A DNA stretch of 64,000 bases, from assembly GCA_947525975.1 (NCBI GenBank), contig CANNVE010000002.1, forward strand, positions 115,184 to 179,183, read 5' to 3'. Under the pieces are notes generated by a model. The model worked only from the letters and a program-made list of their open reading frames with translations. It had not been told where the DNA came from and did no database searches. Made by a program: the position numbers and the translations under genes. Below are positions 27,391 to 36,026 of the stretch, piece by piece. Numbering within the stretch: position 1 is the first letter of the stretch; each line of letters begins with the position of its first letter. Source of the DNA: an uncultured Muribaculaceae bacterium. Lineage in GTDB: Bacteria; Bacteroidota; Bacteroidia; Bacteroidales; Muribaculaceae.

Positions 27391-28724
27391 GGATCGTTAT
27401 CGCCGGCGCAGGCGAGGTGGGATCCCATCTGGCCAAGCTTCTGTCAAATGAGGAGCAAGACATAGTCATCATCGATTCTGACCATGGCAGGCTGCAGATA
27501 CTCGATTCGAAGTATAATCTTCTCACCGTGGCCGGGCATCCGGCCTCATTCCGGGCCCTGCGCGACGCTGACGCCGCGCATAGCGACCTGTTCATAGCCG
27601 TCATGCCCTCGGAGGCCAACAATATCGTGGCCTGCGCCATAGCCAAGCAGATGGGAGCCAAATGCACGGTGGCGCGCATTGAAAACTATGACTACATGGC
27701 CCCGGCCAACATCGACAATGTGCGCAGCCTCGGAGTAGACCATCTCATTTATCCCGAATACCTTGCCGCCCAGCAGATCGTGACCGCCCTGAGGCGCACG
27801 TGGGTGCGCCAATGGTTTGAGATCCTCAACGGCGAGATCATGGTGATAGGCGTGCGCATAGGCGAGCAGGCCAAGATGTGCGGCATGCAGCTCAAGGATT
27901 TCGCTTTCCGCCACCGCCATTTCCACGTGTCGGCCATAAAGCGCGGCCATGAGACTCTGATACCGCGAGGCGACGACCACATGGAGGCTAACGACATACT
28001 CTACATCACCACCACGCGCGACCATGTTGACGACCTTCTCAGCATCACGGGCAAGATCGAGCACCACATACGCCGCGTGCTTATAATGGGCGGCAGCAAG
28101 ATAGCCATACGTGTTGTGGACATGGCCGGCGGGGATTTCAAGTTCACCATCGTCGACAAGAATCGGGGCGTATGCGACATGCTCGCCCAGAAATGCCCCG
28201 ACGCTGATGAGATATATTGCGGCGACGCCCGCGACATGGATATGCTCTCTGATATCGGCATCGAGCATTATGACGCTTTCATTGCCCTGTCTGACAGCTC
28301 GGAGACCAACATCCTCGCTTGTCTGACCGCCAAGGAGATAGGCATGAAGAAGACTGTGGCCGAGGTGGAGGACATCCAACTCATCAACCAGGCCGAGCGC
28401 CTTAACATAGGCACTGTGGTCAACAAGAAGCTGCTGGCTTCGAGCCGCATATTCCAGCTGCTGCTCGACAGTGACTCTTCGACGTCAAAATGCCTTGCCC
28501 TCACCGACGCCGAGGTGGCTGAGATGGAGGTGAAGCCGGGGTCGAGGATAACCCGCGCGCTCGTAAAGGACCTGAATCTGTCGCATGACCTGACCCTTGC
28601 GGGACTCATACGCGACGGCAAGGGGATGCTTGTCACCGGTATGACGCAGATAATGCCCGGAGACCATGTGGTGGTGTTCTGCTTGTCGGGCGCCATACAT
28701 AAGGTTGAAAAATTATTCAATTGA
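27387..28724 (+). CDS. trkA: Trk potassium uptake regulatory subunit TrkA
   Basis: 445-residue peripheral NAD(H)-binding gate of the TrkH channel. Two tandem RCK units: Rossmann motif GAGEVGSHLAK at about residues 7-17 and a second one, IMGGSKIAIR, near 231, each followed by a TrkA_C domain. Translationally coupled to dxs in front (ATGA) and to trkH behind (2-bp gap). Confidence 0.95.
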   Translation: MRIVIAGAGEVGSHLAKLLSNEEQDIVIIDSDHGRLQILDSKYNLLTVAGHPASFRALRDADAAHSDLFIAVMPSEANNIVACAIAKQMGAKCTVARIENYDYMAPANIDNVRSLGVDHLIYPEYLAAQQIVTALRRTWVRQWFEILNGEIMVIGVRIGEQAKMCGMQLKDFAFRHRHFHVSAIKRGHETLIPRGDDHMEANDILYITTTRDHVDDLLSITGKIEHHIRRVLIMGGSKIAIRVVDMAGGDFKFTIVDKNRGVCDMLAQKCPDADEIYCGDARDMDMLSDIGIEHYDAFIALSDSSETNILACLTAKEIGMKKTVAEVEDIQLINQAERLNIGTVVNKKLLASSRIFQLLLDSDSSTSKCLALTDAEVAEMEVKPGSRITRALVKDLNLSHDLTLAGLIRDGKGMLVTGMTQIMPGDHVVVFCLSGAIHKVEKLFN

Positions 28725-28726
28725 TC

Positions 28727-30214
28727 ATGTCGTCGGCATCGCGTATAATAGAGAGGCGCACAATCAACATGCCCATGCTCGTCAAGGTCATCGGTTGGCT
28801 TCTGCTGATCGAGGGCGGCTTCATGCTGATTCCTGCTGTAGTGTCCCTGGCTTATTCTGAGCCTGATTGGATAGCCTTCGGCGCGTCATCTCTCCTCACC
28901 CTGGGGGTGGGGTATTCGTTCAACCGTTTCATACGGCCAGAGCGCACCTCCATGGGCAAGCGCGAGGGGTTCCTGCTCACGGCCCTCGTGTGGGTGGTGT
29001 TTTCGGCTTTCGGCATGCTGCCATTCCTTGTGTGCTCGTCGCGTCTTGACGTCACCGACGCCTTTTTCGAGGCGATGGCCGGATTCACCACCACAGGCTT
29101 CACGATATTTCCTGATCCCGATGACCTCAGTCATGGCGTGAATCTGTGGCGCGGCATGATGCAGTGGATAGGTGGCTTGGGAATCATCCTTTTCACGCTG
29201 GCTGTGCTCCCGATGCTCGACCACTCTGGAGGCATGCAGATGTTCAATGCCGAGGTCACAGGCATCACCCACGACAAGATCCGCCCGCGCATCAGCCAGA
29301 CGGCCAAGAGCCTTTGGATGGTCTACGTGGCTCTCACCGTAGCCTGCACGGCGATGCTGTGGATGGGCCCGATGTCTCTTTTCGACAGCATCTGCCACGC
29401 CATGGGCACAGTGTCTACAGGCGGATTCACCACCAAGGCCGACGGCCCGGCTTATTGGGGATCGACTTATGTCTATCTGGTGATCACGGCTTTCATGTTT
29501 CTCGGCGGCGCCAATTTCTCCCTTATATTCTTCTGCTCGATAGGCAGGTTTTTCAAAGCGAGGGAAAATGTCACCATGCGTGCGTATGTGGGCATCATTG
29601 TCTCCATGATGCTGGTGTTCATAATTTTCATTGCGTTAAGGACGGGAGTCAACGGGTGGGAAGACATCAGCGTGTATCCGCTTTTCCAGATAGTGGGGGT
29701 GATGACTTCCACCGGATATTGCGCTCCCACCATGCATCTGTGGGGGGCGTGGGCTTCGGCCTTGTTTGTGCCGTTGGCGTTTTTCGGAGCCTGCGCCGGC
29801 TCCACGTCGGGCGGCGCGAAGATCGACCGCCTTATAGTGCTTGCGAAATATCTGCGCAACACCATAAAGAAAGCTCTCCAGCCCAATAATGTCACCACTG
29901 TCAAGATCGACGGCAAAGTGCTCGCTCCGGAGACCGTGGATAAGACCATAGCGTTCCTGAGCCTGTATTGCGCAGTCATAGGCACAGGCGGCATATTGAT
30001 ATCTTGCCTTGGCTCGCCTATGGTCGACGCCTTCTATTCGGCATTTTCGGCGGTGACCAACCTCGGCATGACAGCCGATGCGATGGGCATAGGCTCGGGC
30101 ATATCCGACATCACATCGTGCGGGCGCTGGGTGCTCGCCGCGCTGATGCTCACAGGCCGTCTTGAGGTCTTCACAGTCCTGATTCTGTTCAACCCTAATT
30201 TCTGGCATAGGTAA
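28727..30214 (+). CDS. trkH: Trk potassium transporter, TrkH subunit
   Basis: Integral membrane K+ channel subunit of about 495 residues with four M1-P-M2 repeats; filter-like segments are visible as AMAGFTTTGFTIFP, TVSTGGFTTK, GVMTSTGYCA and AVTNLGMTAD. I use the ATG at 28727, two bases after the trkA stop; a TTG at 28721 is an alternative. The stop overlaps the yigZ ATG by one base. Confidence 0.95.
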   Translation: MSSASRIIERRTINMPMLVKVIGWLLLIEGGFMLIPAVVSLAYSEPDWIAFGASSLLTLGVGYSFNRFIRPERTSMGKREGFLLTALVWVVFSAFGMLPFLVCSSRLDVTDAFFEAMAGFTTTGFTIFPDPDDLSHGVNLWRGMMQWIGGLGIILFTLAVLPMLDHSGGMQMFNAEVTGITHDKIRPRISQTAKSLWMVYVALTVACTAMLWMGPMSLFDSICHAMGTVSTGGFTTKADGPAYWGSTYVYLVITAFMFLGGANFSLIFFCSIGRFFKARENVTMRAYVGIIVSMMLVFIIFIALRTGVNGWEDISVYPLFQIVGVMTSTGYCAPTMHLWGAWASALFVPLAFFGACAGSTSGGAKIDRLIVLAKYLRNTIKKALQPNNVTTVKIDGKVLAPETVDKTIAFLSLYCAVIGTGGILISCLGSPMVDAFYSAFSAVTNLGMTADAMGIGSGISDITSCGRWVLAALMLTGRLEVFTVLILFNPNFWHR

Positions 30215-30804
30215 TGGATGTCTTCTACACGCTTTCAGCTCCGTCAAAAGCCATTTTCAAGGAGAAAATGAGCAAATTCATCGCGTTTGCCATCCCGGTG
30301 GCCAGTGTGTCCGAGGCAAAAGAGCAGATAGCCGCAAAGCAGAATGAATACCATGATGCCCGCCATGTTTGCTGGGCCTACATGGTGGGTCCGCGTCGTC
30401 TTGATTTCCTTTCGAGCGACAATGGCGAGCCGTCGGGCACAGCCGGCAAGCCGATCCTCGGCCAGATCAATTCTTTTAATCTGACTGACGTGGTCATAGT
30501 GGTGGTGCGATATTTCGGAGGCATAAAATTGGGCACTTCGGGGCTTATCAGCGCTTATCGCGAGGCTGCGCGCATGGCCATCGAGGCAGGGGAGGTGGTA
30601 GAGTGCAGGGAGAAGAAGCGGATTGAAATCACATTTCCCTATCTGGCCATGAACGATGTGATGCACATAGCCAAGATGCCATGCGTGAAGGTGCTTTCAC
30701 AGGAATTTGACAATACGTGCCGTCTCGTCATTGAGACGAATCTTGACGACGCCCCAATGATCGAAGGCCTGCTGTCATCGGCCTCCGGCGTCTCAATTTT
30801 CTGA
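30214..30804 (+). CDS. yigZ: YigZ/IMPACT family protein
   Basis: 196 residues. The UPF0029 N-terminal domain shows KSKFIAF-like start (MSKFIAFAIPV), DARHVCWAYMVG, DNGEPSGTAGKPIL and VVRYFGGIKLGTSGL, all diagnostic. A DUF1949-type ferredoxin fold follows. Family members are implicated in translation stress responses; precise role unknown. Last gene of the dxs-trkAH-yigZ run; its 3' end overlaps the convergent TPR gene by 12 bp. Confidence 0.93.
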   Translation: MDVFYTLSAPSKAIFKEKMSKFIAFAIPVASVSEAKEQIAAKQNEYHDARHVCWAYMVGPRRLDFLSSDNGEPSGTAGKPILGQINSFNLTDVVIVVVRYFGGIKLGTSGLISAYREAARMAIEAGEVVECREKKRIEITFPYLAMNDVMHIAKMPCVKVLSQEFDNTCRLVIETNLDDAPMIEGLLSSASGVSIF

Positions 30805-32199
30805 CGATATCGCTTGGTTGAGCATGCGCTTGAGATTGTCTCTGGCCGAGGCTATGCGCTTTTCGGTGGTGAGGATTTCTTGCGACACGCCTCTGTCGCC
30901 ATTGGCGTAAGCCTTGCGCAGCGAGGCCAGGCGCGCGGCGGTCATCTCCAGGTCGGCGCGCGCCTGCAGGTATTGCTCCATGGAGCGTCGCGCCTGCGGG
31001 TTGCGGAAGTCTGAAAGGGCAGTGTAGGTCATGCCATTGATCCTCAGGCTGAATTCCGGAGATTTGTCTGTCGTGCCGCTTTCGGCTGCGTCAGGCGCTG
31101 TGAGAGCCGGATTCGAGAGCAGCGCGTCGCCGTCTACGCCATAGCTGGTCGATGCTATGTCGGTGATCAGGGCGTAGTTGACGAGATTCTCGTCATCGGC
31201 GCTGTAGTTTACCCTCGTGGTGTTTGGCACGAATACGTAGATTGTGACTTTGCCGGGAATCTGATTGCGGTCGGTGGCCCACCATCCCAGGCCTGCGGTC
31301 TCGTCGATCACAAGCATATAGTCGTCGTAGGGGGAGTTGTAGGGCATGCCTATGTTCTGCGGATCGAGTATCTCCCCGTCGCTTTGGCGGCGGCTGAGGA
31401 ATATGTCGTATCCGCCGATTGAGTTTTCGCCGTTGTTGGCGAAATAGAATGTCTGTCCGTCGGGCATGAAGAAGGGGTAGTCGGCGTCGCCTCCCTGTCC
31501 GAGATCTCCGCCGAGGAATTTCTCGTCGGCCACCTTCCCGTCGTCGAGCACTTTCGCGCTGGCGAGCGAAAGCATGCCGGCGGAGTCCTCCTTGGCCCAG
31601 AACATCTCCTTTGAGTTTTGCGGACGGAACACAACGTTGGCGTAAGCGTCGGGCGAGATCGCGTCGAGTACAGCCCCGTCATATAGGCGCCCTGCATCAG
31701 GGGTGAGCCTGTAGTGCTTGAAGAAGTCGTCGGCGTCTACCACTATTGAGTCGATGATGGCGATGTTCTCCACGCGCTCGAGCATATTCTTGATCAATAT
31801 CATTTCTGATTTGAGTTCGGCCATAGAAGCCGGGGCTTCCTTCTTGTCTTTTTTCAGTTGGCGCTCCCATGCCTCTATGTGCTCAGATGCTGCCTCGATG
31901 TCATATTGGCGCAGGGCTATCTGCGCGAGTTGCCTGTTGGCGTCGGCCACGCCGCGCTCGCTTGCTTTCGCCAATGGGGCTTTCGCGGCCTTGAGATCGC
32001 CAATGGCCGCGTATGACATGCCCAGGTAGTAGTTGGCCGTGCCGTCGCGGGGGGATGCCTTCACTATGGCCTTTAGCTTCTCGATGGCTTCTTCGTATTT
32101 CTCTTCGTTGTACAGTTTCTTGGCGTCGTCGATGGGCTTTGCGCCGATGCACAGGATTGAAATGATGATTATATTGAATGTCAGTAATATGCGTTTCAT
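30793..32199 (-). CDS. Secreted TPR and WD40-like (PD40) repeat protein
   Basis: 468 residues with a signal peptide (MKRILLTFNIIIISILCIGA), TPR repeats at about 22-120 (KLYNEEKYEEAIEKLKAI, GTANYYLGMSYAAIGD), then a propeller-like stretch containing YPFFMPDGQTFYFANNG and GGYDIFLSRR (about 225-285), typical of PD40 repeats in Bacteroidetes OmpA-associated proteins, and an Ala/Arg-rich coiled coil near the end. Probably periplasmic or outer-membrane-associated; similar modules occur in PorE/PorW-like T9SS partners, but I would not assign it there. Promoter at 32251-32281. Confidence 0.75.
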   Translation of the reverse strand: MKRILLTFNIIIISILCIGAKPIDDAKKLYNEEKYEEAIEKLKAIVKASPRDGTANYYLGMSYAAIGDLKAAKAPLAKASERGVADANRQLAQIALRQYDIEAASEHIEAWERQLKKDKKEAPASMAELKSEMILIKNMLERVENIAIIDSIVVDADDFFKHYRLTPDAGRLYDGAVLDAISPDAYANVVFRPQNSKEMFWAKEDSAGMLSLASAKVLDDGKVADEKFLGGDLGQGGDADYPFFMPDGQTFYFANNGENSIGGYDIFLSRRQSDGEILDPQNIGMPYNSPYDDYMLVIDETAGLGWWATDRNQIPGKVTIYVFVPNTTRVNYSADDENLVNYALITDIASTSYGVDGDALLSNPALTAPDAAESGTTDKSPEFSLRINGMTYTALSDFRNPQARRSMEQYLQARADLEMTAARLASLRKAYANGDRGVSQEILTTEKRIASARDNLKRMLNQAISSEN

Positions 32200-32250
32200 G
32201 ATTGTGGTGTATTCAGCCGTTTTGATTCCGCTTTATGGTCACATTTATTA

Positions 32251-32281
32251 CAAAGGTAACGCTTTTTTTCGGAATTGCAAA
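32251..32281 (-). promoter_or_regulatory. Promoter of the TPR/PD40 gene
   Basis: On the minus strand: TTTG (32281-32278), 19 bp, TACCTTTG (32258-32251). It stands back to back with the plus-strand promoter inside direct repeat copy 1. Confidence 0.7.
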
Positions 32282-32284
32282 AAA

Positions 32285-32310
32285 AAAATCGTAAATTTGC
32301 GGTCGTGAAA
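32285..32310. repeat. 26-bp direct repeat, copy 1, with promoter element
   Basis: Perfect match to 33131-33156. It contains the -7 element TAAATTTG (32292-32299) and a GTGAAA start-like end. After it, GTG at 32305 opens a 13-codon dead-end frame stopping at 32346. It precedes the zeta toxin module. Confidence 0.93.
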
Positions 32311-32379
32311 GATTGGTTCATATATGATTCTTGGTCGTTTCCGTAGTATGAACAAGTATTTCATTCATTGAGATGAAAA

Positions 32380-32949
32380 ATGGATTCTCCTATTCTTTAC
32401 ATAATAGCAGGCTGTAATGGTGCGGGCAAGACCACCGCGTCCTTCACGGTGTTGCCTGATGTGCTTGACTGTGAGGAGTTTGTTAATGCTGATGAAATAG
32501 CAAAAGGATTGTCGCCGTTTCATCCGGAGGAGGTTGCCATACAGGCAGGTAGACTGATGATGGAGCGTATAGGCTCGTTGGTCGAATCTAAAACAACATT
32601 TGCAATTGAAACTACTTTGGCTACCCGTTCATATCTCAGATTAGTAGAGAGAGCCAAGAAGCAAGGTTTTCAAGTGAGATTGTTGTTCTTTTGGTTAGAG
32701 TCTCCGGCGATGGCTAAACTTAGAGTGGCGAAGCGTGTCAGTGAAGGCGGGCATAATATTCCTTCAAATGTGATTGAACGTCGTTACTGGTTAGGATTAT
32801 ATAATCTTTTCGTCTTATTCATGCCTTTGGTGGATTATTGGTGGTTGTATGACAATAATAGTGAATCAAGGCTGATTGCAGATTCATATAGTGTAGTGGA
32901 TCATGAAAAATTTCACAAAATCAAATGCTCATGTCTGAACAAGAAATAA
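32380..32949 (+). CDS. Zeta-toxin family P-loop kinase
   Basis: 189 residues. Walker A GCNGAGKTT at 11-19, NADEIAKGLSP (the zeta substrate/Asp region), FAIETTLATRSYL with the conserved Glu, and RVAKRVSEGGHNIP with basic residues for phosphate binding. Zeta toxins phosphorylate UDP-N-acetylglucosamine and block wall synthesis; related single-domain proteins may act otherwise. Codon use is clearly AT-richer than neighbours (TTA, AGA, AAT). The downstream gene overlaps it by 19 bp. The whole unit lies between two copies of a 26-bp repeat, which points to acquisition. Confidence 0.88.
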   Translation: MDSPILYIIAGCNGAGKTTASFTVLPDVLDCEEFVNADEIAKGLSPFHPEEVAIQAGRLMMERIGSLVESKTTFAIETTLATRSYLRLVERAKKQGFQVRLLFFWLESPAMAKLRVAKRVSEGGHNIPSNVIERRYWLGLYNLFVLFMPLVDYWWLYDNNSESRLIADSYSVVDHEKFHKIKCSCLNKK

Positions 32950-33116
32950 TCAATATGCGTGCTAAGCTCGACAGAGGCCTTAGAGATTCTTACGAGAAGA
33001 TGCTGCGGTTAAAGATGAAACTTGGTGAAGCCGTGGTTGTGACTGATGCCGACGGATTTCCTGTGACAATCCCTGCCGAAGAGGCATGGCTTGCCTATTC
33101 AATTAACAAAGATTAG
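32931..33116 (+). CDS. Small partner protein of zeta toxin, candidate antitoxin
   Basis: 61 residues from the ATG at 32931 (MSEQEIINMRAKLDRGLRDS); an ATG two codons earlier is possible. Helical, charged N-terminal half (RDSYEKMLRLKMKLGE), then VVVTDADGFPVTIPAEEAW. It overlaps the zeta gene end by 19 bp, so the two are coupled. Similar small proteins follow zeta-like genes in other Bacteroidetes. Antitoxin function is inferred from position only; canonical epsilon antitoxins lie upstream and differ. Confidence 0.7.
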   Translation: MSEQEIINMRAKLDRGLRDSYEKMLRLKMKLGEAVVVTDADGFPVTIPAEEAWLAYSINKD

Positions 33117-33130
33117 GTGAGATCCTGGAC

Positions 33131-33156
33131 AAAATCGTAAATTTGCGGTCGTGAAA
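33131..33156. repeat. 26-bp direct repeat, copy 2, covering promoter and start of next gene
   Basis: Identical to 32285-32310. Includes TAAATTTG (33138-33145) and the GTG start codon (33151) of the DUF4105 gene, with only 5 nt between them, so the mRNA is probably leaderless. This is the native copy, since its last six bases are coding. Confidence 0.93.
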
Positions 33157-34335
33157 AAGAGTATCAGTCTGTTTGTGGTGGCGTTGGCGGCAGTGGTCCA
33201 GTTTGCATTTGGTCAGGCTGTGCCGCGTGTCAGTTTCGTCAATGTCGGCCCGGGCGATGACATATATCAGCTCGAGGGGCATTCGGCCCTCAGGGTGACA
33301 TGGCCTCAGGGGCCAGACATCGCCGTGAGCTATGGCACGTTTGACTTCGACGCGCCAAATTTTGTGTATCGCTTCGTCAAGGGCGAGACCGACTATTGGT
33401 GCACGCAGATTCCTTGGGATTATTTCGTGGGATATTATGTGTCTGAAGGCCGCTGGGTGTCGGAGCATCCGATAGCGCTTGATTCGCTTCAAGCCATAGC
33501 CGTTGGCTCGATGGCCATCGAGAATCTACGGCCAGAGAACCGCACCTACCGCTACAACTACGTGAAGGACAATTGCTCGCTGCGCCCTTTGCGGCTTTTG
33601 CAGGCCGCCATGGCCGACAGCATCGTCATGCCCGAGCCTTCGCCCGAATATTCCCCGCTCGATACGTACCGAAAAGCCATGCGCCATCACCATGCAGCTT
33701 ATCCATGGTATCAATTCGGCATCGACCTGGCCCTTGGCAGCGGTATCGACAAGCCCATCGGCCCCTGGGAAAAGGCATTCGCTCCCACCATACTCGAGAC
33801 GCAGATCGATCACGCTACTGTGGGCGGAAAGCCGCTGACCCGAGGTGCGATCAACATCTATCCCGGCGAGCCGTCGGCTGTGGCTCCGACCCCGTGGTGG
33901 GCGTCGCCTATGGCTGTGGCAATGCTTGTGCTCATCCTTGCCGTTGTCTTCACAGTGAGAGATTTCCGCAGGGGCGGAGTGAACAAATGCTTCGATGCTT
34001 TGTTGTTTGGAGTGTACGGGATTCTGGGTCTTGTGCTCACATTCCTGATATTCGTTTCAACTCACGAGGCCACATCGCCCAACTGGCTGTATCTGTGGCT
34101 CAACCCCCTGGCACTGATTGTGCCCATATTTATTTGGAAAAAAAGCTGCAATGTTGTGGTTTTGTCATATCAAATCGCTAATTTTGCATCATTGATTTGC
34201 CTTTTGGCGGCATTGCCGTTGTCAGGACAGAGCGCCAACATAGCGTTTTATCCCCTAATTTTGGCTGACGCCCTACGTGCGATAAACTACATTTATGTCT
34301 ATTTTAGAATCAAAAATAAGAAAAATAAACCTTGA
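33151..34335 (+). CDS. DUF4105 membrane protein
   Basis: 394 residues with a GTG start and a signal peptide (to about FAFGQ). The DUF4105 domain, related to LNB/NlpC-like periplasmic hydrolase folds, spans about 25-240: EGHSALRV with a candidate catalytic His, then FDFDAPNFVYRF and YNYVKDNCS with a candidate Cys. Four to five membrane segments follow from about residue 250. Family members occur near secA in Bacteroidetes; the enzymatic role is unproved. Its 3' end overlaps the next gene by 41 bp. Confidence 0.83.
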   Translation: MKKSISLFVVALAAVVQFAFGQAVPRVSFVNVGPGDDIYQLEGHSALRVTWPQGPDIAVSYGTFDFDAPNFVYRFVKGETDYWCTQIPWDYFVGYYVSEGRWVSEHPIALDSLQAIAVGSMAIENLRPENRTYRYNYVKDNCSLRPLRLLQAAMADSIVMPEPSPEYSPLDTYRKAMRHHHAAYPWYQFGIDLALGSGIDKPIGPWEKAFAPTILETQIDHATVGGKPLTRGAINIYPGEPSAVAPTPWWASPMAVAMLVLILAVVFTVRDFRRGGVNKCFDALLFGVYGILGLVLTFLIFVSTHEATSPNWLYLWLNPLALIVPIFIWKKSCNVVVLSYQIANFASLICLLAALPLSGQSANIAFYPLILADALRAINYIYVYFRIKNKKNKP

Positions 34336-35944
34336 CCGCAGCTCGATCGGGCAGCGCATCATCACTTGCCTGGTGGCTTCGATCGTGGCCACCACGGCCA
34401 CTACGGCGGCCGGGCAGAAGAGCTCGCAGCCTAAGCTGGTGGTGGGCATCATGGTCGAGGACTTGCGCGGCGAATACCTCAACCTGCTTCGCGAGCATTT
34501 CGGCGCCGACGGCTTCAACCGCCTGCTCAACGACGGGGTGGTGATAGCCAACGCCGATTACGCCACATCGCTCGATCCGGCTGCGGCAACGGCGGTCATA
34601 TTCACCGGCGCTTCGCCATCGGTCAACGGCATTTCAGGCGCTGAAGTCTTCGACCGCACCACCATGCGCCCCATGGCTACGCTCACCGATGCCGACGTGA
34701 TGGGCAATTTCACCACACAGACGCTGTCGCCCAAGGGCTTGGCCGTGACCACGATCGCAGATGAGGTGAAGGTGGCCGGCGGCGGCGTGACCTATGCCTA
34801 CGCCATATCGCCTGAGCCAAACCAAGCCATCATAATGGCCGGCCATGCAGGCAATTGTGGCATGTGGCTCAATGACGCCAACGAGAGCTGGGCAACGTCA
34901 ACTTTCTACAAGGACGTGCCCACCACGCTTTCGCAGCGCAACCGCAACCGCAGCCTCCATACGCGCATCGACACGTCATACTGGAAGCCGCTGCTCGGCG
35001 CGGAGAATTATGTGCTGCTGCCCGAGCATGTCACAAAATATCCGTTCAAATACTCTTTCAGGCAATATTCCGCGCCCGAAAAGATGAGGGTGTTCAAGGA
35101 CACCCCCAAGGTCAACGAAGAGACTACGGCTTTCGCCATCGACAATATCAAGCAGCTGCGCCTCGGCTCACATCCCGGAGCGCCGGACATGATCAGCGTG
35201 GCTTATACGCTTGATCCGTTTGACTATTCAAAGACATCGGAAAACAGATACGAGCTCCTTGACTCATATTATCGTCTCGACCGCAACCTCGCAGAGCTAT
35301 TCAACACCATAGACCAGAGCGTAGGCCTCAACAATACGCTGATTTTCCTGGCCGCGACGCCGCCCTCGCAGCGCACCCGCCGCGACGACGAGAAGTGGCA
35401 GTTGCCCTACGGCGAGTTCAGCACCCGCAAGGCCATATCCCTGCTCAATCTGTTCCTGATAGCCCAGCACGGCAACGGTGACTGGGTCAACGCATACCAC
35501 GACGGCTATTTCTACCTCAACCACAAGCTCATAGAGGAGCGCAGCAAAGACATTGAGGCCATCCGCCTCGATTGCGCCAGATTCCTTGAGCGCATGGCCG
35601 GAGTGAACAAAGCCTATTCGGTCGATGAGATAATCGACGGCAACACATTCGATACTGCCCCCCTGAGGCAGAACACCGTATTTGCCCATGCCGGCGACGT
35701 CAGGGTGTTCGTGCTGCCCGGCTGGCAGATACTTGACGATTACAACAATCAATCCTTACGCTCCGAAAAGGTGGAGAGAGCCGTGGCCGCAACAGCCCCG
35801 GTCATGATTCTCGCGCCTAACGTGGAAGCTCGCAAGATCGACAACATAGTCGACGCCAGAGCCATTGCCCCGACAGTGGCCAGGCTTCTGCGCATACGCT
35901 CGCCGAGTGCGGCCGGTGTCCCGCCCCTCGAGCTCGAAAAATGA
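34295..35944 (+). CDS. Alkaline-phosphatase-fold protein with lost active-site motifs
   Basis: 549 residues, N-terminal hydrophobic export signal (about 20-40). Overall layout follows PafA-like alkaline phosphatases: VVGIMVEDLRGEYL, then YATSLDP...FTGASPSVNGISGAEVFD near residue 90-125 and LIFLAATPPS near 350. But the usual T-APGHA nucleophile region reads DPAAATAV, and the metal-binding ADHG motif reads AATPPSQR, so the nucleophile and at least one metal ligand pair appear missing. Probably a pseudoenzyme or a changed activity. Overlap with the DUF4105 gene suggests coupling; secA follows after 82 bp. Confidence 0.75.
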   Translation: MSILESKIRKINLDRSSIGQRIITCLVASIVATTATTAAGQKSSQPKLVVGIMVEDLRGEYLNLLREHFGADGFNRLLNDGVVIANADYATSLDPAAATAVIFTGASPSVNGISGAEVFDRTTMRPMATLTDADVMGNFTTQTLSPKGLAVTTIADEVKVAGGGVTYAYAISPEPNQAIIMAGHAGNCGMWLNDANESWATSTFYKDVPTTLSQRNRNRSLHTRIDTSYWKPLLGAENYVLLPEHVTKYPFKYSFRQYSAPEKMRVFKDTPKVNEETTAFAIDNIKQLRLGSHPGAPDMISVAYTLDPFDYSKTSENRYELLDSYYRLDRNLAELFNTIDQSVGLNNTLIFLAATPPSQRTRRDDEKWQLPYGEFSTRKAISLLNLFLIAQHGNGDWVNAYHDGYFYLNHKLIEERSKDIEAIRLDCARFLERMAGVNKAYSVDEIIDGNTFDTAPLRQNTVFAHAGDVRVFVLPGWQILDDYNNQSLRSEKVERAVAATAPVMILAPNVEARKIDNIVDARAIAPTVARLLRIRSPSAAGVPPLELEK

Positions 35945-36026
35945 GCCGTCGGCCGCCAAATACGTCTATTTTATCACATATCACCTAAAAAGGGGAGCAT
36001 CCTCCCCATCCCATACTTAAAAAATC

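Noticed and set aside
32251..33156. Insertion sequence carrying the zeta module
   Set aside because: No transposase or integrase and no terminal inverted repeats; only direct repeats are visible.
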